64,000 nucleotides of DNA. It comes from Chrysopilus asiliformis. Lineage: Eukaryota > Arthropoda > Insecta > Diptera > Rhagionidae. The notes beneath the pieces are model-generated. The model was given only the letters and a program-made list of their open reading frames with translations, had not been told where the DNA came from and searched no databases. This document shows positions 56,855 through 64,000 of this stretch, piece after piece. The stretch covers positions 65,188,274-65,252,273 of the forward strand of contig OZ035962.1 of assembly GCA_964034945.1 (NCBI GenBank), in the 5' to 3' direction. A program made the translations under genes and the position numbers. Position 1 is the stretch's first letter, and each line of letters begins with the position of its first letter.

Positions 56855-57793
56855 CAGGGTTAGGCGATTGAAGTATTACCAACTTCACATTGGCAATACT
56901 GGCAAACCGATAATGCCAGCTATGTCAAATTCATACCAATGACAGCTGTATATATTGTTTACCTTATAAGTTCCAAAAGGCACACGATCTTTCACCAAAG
57001 CAAAAAAAAGTTAGACTCGAAAGAGCAACGGAGTTGTTACGCTTGCACGAACGTGGCGAATTTCCAAACATTGTGTTCTCTGATGAGAAAAATTTTCCTA
57101 TTGAGCAGTTCATAAACTCTCAAAATGATCGTGTTTACTTAACTGGTCGCACTTACGAAAATTTGAGCCTACAAACGGCCACCCGAAGTAATTTTCCATC
57201 TCAAGTAATGGTATGGGCAGCTGTGACCGCCGATGGACGCTGTCCAATCGTTTTCACCCAGCCTGGTGTCAAAGTCAGTGCGACTTATTATCGGGAAAAT
57301 GTTTTGGAAGCTGCTTTAAAGCCGTGGGCACGCAAACATTTCGGCCGTAGACCATGGACGTTCCAGCAAGACTTGGCACCCTCTCATAAAGCTCATGTGA
57401 ACCAAGAATGGTTAAAAAAGCATGTTCCACACTTTATTTCGTCCACACAATGGCTTTCGAATTCGCCAGATGCAAATCCGATGGACTATTCCATCTGGGG
57501 CATTTTGAAGAGCAAGGTGAGAACTAAAAAATATGCCAGTATGGATGCGCTGAAGAAAGCCATTGTACGGGAATGGGCCAAAATACCGCAAGATCATATT
57601 CGTGCATACGACTCATTTCTTAACCGTTTGAAGGCCATAGTCAAGGCAAAAGGTGGCCACATCGAGCTAAAGTGAATGGATTCTGAAATTTTGATTATTT
57701 CCACATTTTTTGTAATTTGAATCAATAAAAAATTATTTCACACAAAAAAAATACGATCGTTTGAATAGGTAACACTTCAATCGCCTAACCCTG
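56855..57793 (+). mobile_element. maT-type (DD37D) mariner element, internally deleted
   Basis: Inverted ends CAGGGTTAGGCGATTGAAGT and its complement, 26 bases with one mismatch, and TA at 56853-56854 and 57794-57795. At 939 bp it is shorter than the about 1.3 kb usual for the family. The missing part is the 5' portion of the transposase gene. Confidence 0.92.
56941..57675 (+). CDS. maT-type mariner transposase, catalytic domain only
   Basis: The frame is open from before 56941 and closed by TGA after 57672. It reads AHDLSPKQKKVRLERATELL, then FSDEKNF (first catalytic Asp), MVWAAVTADG, TFQQDLAPSHKAH (second Asp), SPDANPMDYSIWG (third Asp) and a C-terminus near KGGHIELK. The second and third Asp are 37 residues apart, which defines DD37D. 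All three catalytic residues are present and there is no stop or frameshift across more than 220 codons. The N-terminal paired helix-turn-helix that binds the TIRs is missing and there is no initiating ATG, so the protein should be inactive alone. It is the longest clean coding frame in the window. Confidence 0.92.
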   Translation, partial: DSCIYCLPYKFQKAHDLSPKQKKVRLERATELLRLHERGEFPNIVFSDEKNFPIEQFINSQNDRVYLTGRTYENLSLQTATRSNFPSQVMVWAAVTADGRCPIVFTQPGVKVSATYYRENVLEAALKPWARKHFGRRPWTFQQDLAPSHKAHVNQEWLKKHVPHFISSTQWLSNSPDANPMDYSIWGILKSKVRTKKYASMDALKKAIVREWAKIPQDHIRAYDSFLNRLKAIVKAKGGHIELK

Positions 57794-58119
57794 TAATATG
57801 CACAAACATCGATTTTGTATAAGAAAGTCATGTGCTATTCATATCAGATATTTTAATTTATTTTGAAAGCATTTTATTGCTGTTATTTTTCAATTTCGAA
57901 ATTGTGCAATCATCCCGATTACGAAATAAATATCACTGCTATCAGTTCAATTATCTAAAAAGTTTATTGAATAGAAAATCTGTTTCATGTATTCGTTTTA
58001 ACGTCGCCAGCGGTGTAATTTAACATACTTATTTCTTACAAGTTTCTTTGATTAGCACAAAAATTGTAAGTAATAATTTTCATTATTAAACTACGAATAT
58101 GTTTTTAATGTATATATGT

Positions 58120-58182
58120 AATGTATAATGTATATATACGGATATATGTATATATACGGATACGTGTATATATACGGAGAGA
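58120..58182 (+). repeat. (GTATATATACGGA)n short tandem repeat
   Basis: Three to four imperfect units of about 16-18 bases containing TATATACGGA. Confidence 0.8.
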
Positions 58183-59428
58183 ACATAATCCTTGCTTTTA
58201 TCATTTAGGAGTCGTCAATTTGTCATAATTATTCCACAAAAGCAATCCCACATGATAATATCCTTTTAACAACTACCTGTCATCGTGTCGACATATTCAA
58301 TAATTTGATGAGTTAATTTACATATTGGGTAAGTCTAGATATTTATATCCTCATTACTGTAATCGAATACACATTCTCTATTCATGGTCTACAACTTTAT
58401 TATTTTATTTAACACTGTGTGCATTTCTCAAGTGGAGGCATTTTGAGGTAAAAAGGGTCTAATTTTTATTTCAAGGATTCCGTATGTGATTTTGATAACA
58501 TGTTTTGATATAGAGAATTGGACACAAAATGGTTTTCCAATGGCCAATATTCCAAATTGTATAACAAAATGTGAAAACAGATCTTCATTACAAGCTAGAA
58601 ATAACCTTTCCCTGCTTAGATATCATTTGTTACCTACCCCTATGTTAAGTTCGCATAAAGTAAATCTATATGTAAATCGCACTTTTGTATGCACCAACAT
58701 TAAATAGATAGATTAAAAGATAACTTGGCCTAATAAACAAGTCGAATGTAATATCTTAATTGATATATATATACACTTAAAAAATAGTTTTTTGGGACTT
58801 GCATATGAATTATTCCATTATAATTCAACCAACGTTTGAATCCGACCCCCTCCGATTTCGGCGAAACTTGACAAGAATGTTATACTCCCTAAATTACAAT
58901 AACGGTTTTCTTGGTTTTGCGAAAAATGGCTTGTTTTAGGAAATATGGCCGTTTGAAAAATGTAGATGTTTAGGATTGGATGATCAATTCGCTTAGCAAC
59001 AAATTTGAATAATTGAATACTGTTTAAGCTCTATTTAATATTATTGAATACGAATCTTGAGCAATTGCCATTTCTATTGGTTATATTGCTAGAAAATTGA
59101 TTTGGAAAAAAAATTGTGTGAGATATAGAATATAAACAGTGGACGACTACTGATACATCTACCCTGGAAAGTCACAAAGCGTATTCTCGAAAACAGATCA
59201 TAGTTTATAGTCCAACTAGTTGAGTTTCGGACTTTCGGAGGGCAAACCTTTCCTTCTAATGAAATAATGAAATTGATTTTCAAGGAAGTTTTGTGATCAT
59301 TTAGCTTTATGGGCCAGAGATGAATCATATTAAAAATTCCAATCCCTTGAGCAACTTATTGAATTTTTAACTATAATATTAAGCAAATTCTTTAAAAATA
59401 TTTATTCTCAATATTTATCTAATTTCAG

Positions 59429-59646
59429 TTTGGGAATTGGTCGAGCGCATTTCGAAAAACAGCCACCAAGCAATTTGCGTAAATCGAACTTTTTTCACTT
59501 CGTTATTGCACTTTATGATCGTGCGGGTCAACCAATTGAAATTGAGCGAACGGCATTTATTGGATTTATCGAAAAGGATCAAGAGTCAGATGGGCAAAAG
59601 ACAAATAATGGTATACAGTATAGATTACAGCTACTTTATGCAAATG
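59429..59646 (+). CDS. kn: knot/collier second recognisable coding exon (start of COE DNA-binding domain)
   Basis: The exon follows a clean acceptor (AATTTCAG, AG at 59427-59428) and ends at a GTAAG donor at 59647. Joining AA from 42121-42122 to T at 59429 makes one Asn codon and continues as [20 protein letters not shown]. Further on are [20 protein letters not shown] and the segment [17 protein letters not shown]. These are hallmark sequences of the COE DNA-binding domain, nearly identical from flies to vertebrates. The 218-nt length and phase agree with the next exon. A 90-bp pogo-like MITE begins only about 40 bp past the donor. The strong conservation makes this the most secure gene call in the window. 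Confidence 0.97.
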
Positions 59647-60778
59647 GTAAGAACTTGAGATTTTAAATTAAATATATTAACTATTACAGTGAAACCCGTA
59701 CAAGGCGGATTCGCACCCGACTAGGAAATTTGTCCGGTCCGGCTTATCCAGAATCCGAATTATACAGGTTTCACTGTACTTGTTTGATTATCCAATAACA
59801 TATTGTTGAGTTTCATAATATTTGAACACTAGACAAAAAAAACGATCAGTTTAAGTACATAAAAATCGATAAATCCTCAGGGTGCATCCTAACTAAGTGT
59901 TCCAACATCAAAGTTTTTCAAGATACCCCTATCCCCAAACTACTCCTTCACGTTGAAAATTTAAGTAGGTGAACTCACAGGAATCTCAATTAATTTGATA
60001 AAAAATAAGATATGGAGGCAAGAAAAGTAGACATCATCGCGTTTCTAATGGAACGGAATATGTCCAAATCCGTCAATAAATAAGTAAATAGTGGTCCTTC
60101 AAAGATGAAATCTAATAAAAATATTGGGGAAAATCTTCGCTTTTATGTTTCTTACTTAAAAAGTTGCGTTATATCGACAGGCGGGAAGACAGTTTTTGAA
60201 TAAACATCCATTAGACTTGGGAGTACTCGGGAAATATTTTTTTAAACAAAATTAAAATTTCGAAATATTTCATAAAGGCAATACTTAATTGTATAAGGCA
60301 GTGAAAAGGTTGTGAAGGAGTAATTTTTGGAGGGTAGCGGAGCCTTTAGGAAAACTTTGATCAGGACTCTCCAGAGAATCGACTCGTTTATGTTGGAACA
60401 CTTATGGCGAATTCGAATTACAGATTTAGAGCGTGCTCTACTCTGGAGCCGAACAGTGCTTACGTTATTCAATACAATTTTGTTAGAAAAGATTTGTCAA
60501 AATTTTCTATTCGATTAAATTAAAAATCTAGATTGAGCGATTTTCGAGCCATTCGAATACGGCAGTAGTTACGATACACCCTGTACACAGAAATTCAAAA
60601 TCTTTTAAAATTTTATAAGGTTGTTGTTGGTATAAAACACTAACAACAACATTGAGTTTACGATTCGAACCATTCGTATCGGATTCTGGAATAGGGCCTA
60701 TAATTGTATACAAAGCAGAGTAAAAAATGGTGCTCCTCTAATTCAATAAAAAATAAAGTAATTTTCTTTCTTCGTCAG
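59647..60778 (+). other. knot intron 2
   Basis: A GTAAG to CAG intron of 1132 nt. It contains the 90-bp pogo-like MITE at 59687 and a short inverted-repeat fragment near 60530-60705 of the family with a GGCCCTATTCCAGAATCC end. No other coding signal was seen. Confidence 0.9.
59687..59776. mobile_element. pogo-like MITE, 90 bp, next to a knot exon
   Basis: Ends CAGTGAAACC and GGTTTCACTG with further inverted CGGATT/AATCCG-like words. TA at 59685-59686 and 59777-59778. It lies 40 bp downstream of the exon donor at 59647. Confidence 0.8.
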
Positions 60779-60834
60779 GTGCCCGTCAAGAACAAGACAT
60801 ATTCGTTCGCCTTATCGATTCGGTGACAAAGCAG
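60779..60834 (+). CDS. kn: knot/collier third recognisable coding exon
   Basis: A 56-nt exon lies between a CAG acceptor (ends 60778) and a GTGAGT donor at 60835. G from 59646 plus GT completes a Gly codon, then the exon reads ARQEQDIFVRLIDSVTKQ, the conserved continuation of the COE DNA-binding domain. It ends in phase 0. In the family the next residues are AIIYEGQDKNPEMCR, leading to the zinc-knuckle motif. I did not find that sequence anywhere in 60835-64000, so the next exon lies outside the window and the gene is incomplete here. Confidence 0.95.
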
Positions 60835-61627
60835 GTGAGTGAAATTCATTGTTTAAATATCATAGTAACAAACAGTCCAAACCAAAAAACAAGGACAAAA
60901 ATTATTCTAACTGCAGGGAAGTAACATACTTTGATCATGATTTTGGAAGCTGCTGACCAGTGCATCAAACTTAAGGTTCCCTTTCAATTTCAAGCAAAAA
61001 CTGAATCGAATATAGTCCATTAAATCGAAATATAGGCACATAAGTCCCATTGAAAATTGATTGTCACAGTTAATTAAATGTTGCCGGTGACTCTGCTCTA
61101 GAGGATGATAGAACCCTATAAAGAACACATATAGACTGGTATTCTTAGCTTAGTGATGTTGTACAGCAATACTAGCGATATTAAATAAGACCATAATGTA
61201 CAATTACAGTTGGCGCGTGTAACATCATTATCGTGTGTTGCTTTCCATTTTCTACCGTGTTGGACGAAGTATTCATGTTTAAAGGCTTTTGTAAACACAA
61301 ATTGACCATATGGCTGCCCACTTATCGTCAGTACATTTCAAGGTCAATTAATTTTGGAAGTTCTCTTTATTTCTAGCACATTCTGTTTTAAAAATTCAAC
61401 TTATTGGACTGCATTCGACATTGAAATACAGGTGACTCTAGTAGAACGTTGTTTTTTGAGAACGCGGTTTCGCTACATCCCGGTTAGAAATGGTCGCGAT
61501 TTCCGTATAAAGCATTCACTTTTTCAATTGGAAAAACTTGAAATTTACATTTTTGGTGAATTTGGTGCTTACTGTTGTATTATCAATAAATTTTGCATCT
61601 TTGACACTAAAGACGCATGAGTCAGTG

Positions 61628-62093
61628 CACGGCAAAAAATCTTGGAGTGAATTCCAATCAAAACTGGATTACGCTGGACCTATATGTAATCCAATGGAAA
61701 ATTCTAATCCAATAATATGGATTGGAAATTTTTATAAATTTATTTTTGGTTTAATTCAGTATTAAAGTCTAAAATTTTGATTAAATTGTAGACATTAATG
61801 TTAAAAGTACTTAAGTTCGATACATAATAAAAAACTTTTCAAATATGACTGCAAAAAAGGCTAAAATATTTTCAAAAATTCGCATGTATTAAATTCCAAT
61901 CCAAAATATGTATTAAGATTTCATCAATATATTAAAGAAGGGTTGCCAGTCTGACGGACGGTCTATGACCATTGTCTAGATTATATATTCTATTGTAATT
62001 ATTGTTGGATTAATAAAAATTATTATTATTATTATTATTATTATCGTCAATATAATTTTTGGATTGAAAAATACTCCAGGATTTTTTGCCGTG
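61628..62093. mobile_element. MITE with CACGGCAAAAAATC ends
   Basis: CACGGCAAAAAATCTTGGAGT at the left is mirrored by ACTCCAGGATTTTTTGCCGTG at the right. No clear target duplication. The interior has several TTGGATT/AATCCAA words and the (ATT)n run at 62015-62043. Confidence 0.7.
62015..62043 (+). repeat. (ATT)n microsatellite
   Basis: About nine ATT units in a row inside the MITE 61628-62093. Confidence 0.9.
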
Positions 62094-62110
62094 TGGATAA
62101 TATTTTTTCT

Positions 62111-63330
62111 TGTCAAAATTTACCCGTCGTCGCCGAGTTAAAGTTTTTTGCAAACTTTTTTTGACCCGAAAAACCGATGAATGACTTGAAACTTTAAAAT
62201 GGCGGTATCGTTACAGGATCCTCCAAAAAAAAAGGCGGTATCCGCACAAGACCCTTCGTTTCGAATTTTGAAATTTCCGCATCAGATTCGTGTTTTTTTC
62301 CCGACACAAAATAGAAAAGAGGATATTTACGGTATCCTTCCTTTTCAAATTTTCAAATTCTAACACCAAACTCGTGATAAGCGACGCCGAAAACCGCCTA
62401 AAGCTATTTGCGTTATCTTTACAGGACTCTTCCGTTCTGAATTTGAAAATTCTAACACCAATAACCTATTTCACCAAACAACAAAATTATGATTACAAAT
62501 TTTGTACTAAAGCAAAATAAGCTTTAGTTTAAAACATAACAAAAGCTATAATTGCCAATCTGGCAATCATTGGAGACCCGTATGGTGATATTCGTATCAT
62601 AATTTGAGCAGTTGTACCAAAATTCCACTTTGAAGTCAAATTTTCCAATTAGATTTTTTAAAATTTATTCCAATCGGATTTTCATGTATGGGAGTTTTAT
62701 GTAGAATCATATCCTAAATAACTTTTGTTCTTGGACTTTTTTGATAAAATTCACCGTTTTTGAGATATTCAGAAAAAAAAGTTTTCGTTCGTATGGGGGG
62801 TACGCCCCCTAATGGTCCATTTTTGCCCATTAACGAACTTAGCCTCGCATTTTACGAAAAACGGATCTGTGCAAACTTTCAAGTCTCTAGCTCAATCCGT
62901 GCGCCCGCAATCCGCGCCACAGACAGACAGACAGACAGGCGGACGGACAGACGGACAGACAGACAGACAGACGGACAGACGGACGGACATGGAAAATTCA
63001 ATTTTTTTATGATTCTAAACACACTGGTGTAATTCATTTTTTTGTGCGATGACGGGATCTTGGCGTTAACGGTAAGGCAAAGTTATTATACCCTTTGGTT
63101 TCACCATACGGGTATAAAAAAAACCCTTGTAAATACAATGTTGTAAGTTGGTGAAATAGGCAACAGATTCGTGATCAGCGACCACAAAAATTCCCGAGTG
63201 CCATTTCTCAGCCTCATACTGGCATACTTCATGACAAAATGCTGTAAAAATTTCAGATTTCTAGCTCCAGGTTTTGGGCTAGAAGCCAGTTAGTCAGTCA
63301 ATCGTGCCAAACGATTTTTTATAAATACTG
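62111..63330 (-). mobile_element. Helitron-like element, minus strand, interrupted by R1
   Basis: TTTACCCGTCGTCGCCGAG at 62120 is the complement of a Helitron 3' end like that at 49921. CTGATCACGAATC-like and GACTGACTAACTGG words (complement at about 63165-63300) match the 5' part of the Helitron at 49259. Between them sit the R1 copy and its flanking inverted CCTATTTCACCAA (62477 and 63152). Confidence 0.65.
62530..63120 (+). repeat. R1 dispersed repeat, full-length copy
   Basis: Nearly identical to 8521-9117 in all landmarks: ATTGCCAATCTGGCAATCAT, ACCCGTATGGTGATATTCG, the GGGGGGTACGCCCCC palindrome, a (GACA/GACG)n array at about 62922-62990 and CACCATACGGGTATAAAAA. The overlapping frames at 62760 and 62812 follow the repeat and are not called genes. 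Confidence 0.9.
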
Positions 63331-63409
63331 ATTTGTTATTTGCCATTATGTTAATTCAGTGTGCAAACTATAAAAACCGTTAAAAATATCTGATGTGAAT
63401 AACACATGA

Positions 63410-63850
63410 CTTTCTTATACAAAGTCTACGTGCTTGCGTCATTTACGAGTACACTATAGCCCGAGGAAACAAATTTTAGTTTATTTTTTGCAAAATCTAA
63501 AATATCTCGATAACGGTAAAAGATACCGATTTACAGTTACAGGCAAAAATAAAAAAAAATAGAGAATTTTGATATCTTTAGTTCATTCAATTATTTTTAC
63601 GAGGAACCGTTTGTTTGCAAGCAATTCGCAAAAATCTATTTTTTACATTTTAATGAAAATATCTCAATAACGGTAAAATATAACGTAACAACCGTGAAAA
63701 ACAAAATTCTAGAGAAAATTGTTATTTTTCGAGATAATCGCTAAAAACTGATTTTCTTAATAACGGTATATCTCGATAACGGCTTGAGATATGTAGTCTG
63801 ATAGATATTTTTGTAATAATGCTCCAATCGACTCAGGAGTGCTGGGGAAA
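63410..63850 (-). repeat. R2 copy, reverse orientation, near the window end
   Basis: GTCATTTACGAG, TCTCGATAACGGTAAAAGAT, TGAAAATATCTCAATAACGG and CTCCAATCGACTCAGGAGTG occur in the same order as in the left R2 arm at 10854. The microsatellite block is absent. Confidence 0.75.
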
Positions 63851-64000
63851 TGTTTTTTTGTTGCAAATACTACGTATGAGAAAGTAGAAAAAAATCTTCT
63901 TTATTGTCGAATATTCGACTAAATATTGATTGGTTGTATGTACAGGACGTACCAACAGTATCTTCCCAATTTATAAATGTAATGACTTTTAAAGGAGAAC

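Larger units (their letters stand above)
42123..59428 (+). other. knot intron 1 (17.3 kb)
   Basis: The intron is bounded by GTGAGT and TTTCAG and joins the two coding exons in frame. It holds the mariner relic at 45906, the SINE at 46535, the foldback at 47290, the pogo-like MITE at 49083, the Helitron at 49259, the Harbinger derivatives at 51185 and 55452 and the maT mariner at 56855. Unlabelled stretches (42130-45890, 46890-47280, 47820-49080, 49950-51000, 52330-54360, 57800-59420) are AT-rich. I recognise no gene in them. Enhancers cannot be judged from one sequence. Confidence 0.9.
60835..64000 (+). other. knot intron 3 (partial, runs off the window)
   Basis: Starts with a GTGAGT donor. 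No coding continuation was found up to 64000. It contains the foldback at 61628, a Helitron-like element on the minus strand interrupted by an R1 copy, and an R2 copy near the right edge. 60835-61627 shows nothing recognisable. Confidence 0.85.

Noticed and set aside
60835..64000. Next knot exon (AIIYEGQDKNPEMCR)
   Set aside because: All frames were read for this motif and it was not found; the exon must be outside the window.

Overview
This 64-kb window looks like AT-rich insect nuclear DNA, most likely from a dipteran. It has no bacterial-style gene packing. The only confidently recognised host gene is the 5' part of knot/collier, the EBF/COE-family transcription factor, on the + strand. 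Its first recognisable coding exon ends at 42122, the second is 59429-59646 and the third is 60779-60834. All junctions are GT-AG and keep frame. The remaining exons, with the COE zinc knuckle, IPT/TIG and HLH regions, lie beyond 64000. The assignment rests on the close match of the translated exons to the family as remembered; no search was run.

Almost everything else is transposon-derived DNA, much of it nested. Upstream of knot (1-41 kb) there are seven hAT-type elements with terminal inverted repeats (TIRs) and perfect 8-bp target-site duplications (TSDs), and pogo/Tc1-like elements with TA duplications. There are also a piggyBac-like MITE, several PIF/Harbinger-type elements with 3-bp duplications, Helitron-like ends, and two dispersed repeat families called R1 and R2 here. 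R1 and R2 carry GACA/GACG or GTCT/GTCA microsatellites. At 4837-7945 four insertions sit inside one another; 23012-26736 is a second nest. The 17.3-kb first intron (42123-59428) holds a decayed DUF4817-type mariner, a tRNA-derived SINE, a foldback, a pogo-like MITE, a Helitron, a Harbinger derivative with a MADF-domain ORF, a Harbinger-like element with a possible nuclease start, and a truncated DD37D (maT-type) mariner with intact ends.

Several short coding relics were found by reading frames by eye: a hAT C-terminal dimerisation region (6938-7129), a hAT N-terminal zinc finger (20193-20360, minus), and three MADF N-termini (12874, 31891, 51663). There is also a HARBI-type nuclease N-terminus (32007-32317, minus), a two-exon SAM-like small protein (24024-24593, minus) and a trihelix/Myb-SANT-like fragment with a coiled-coil tail (30598-30996). 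Three of the Harbinger derivatives keep just the start of the DNA-binding ORF, one of them together with the start of the nuclease ORF in convergent orientation. That is the signature of internal deletion from an autonomous parent.

I found no CRISPR array, rRNA, functional tRNA or operon. The region is best understood as the 5' half of a developmental transcription-factor locus whose flank and large intron have been built up by successive transposon insertions.
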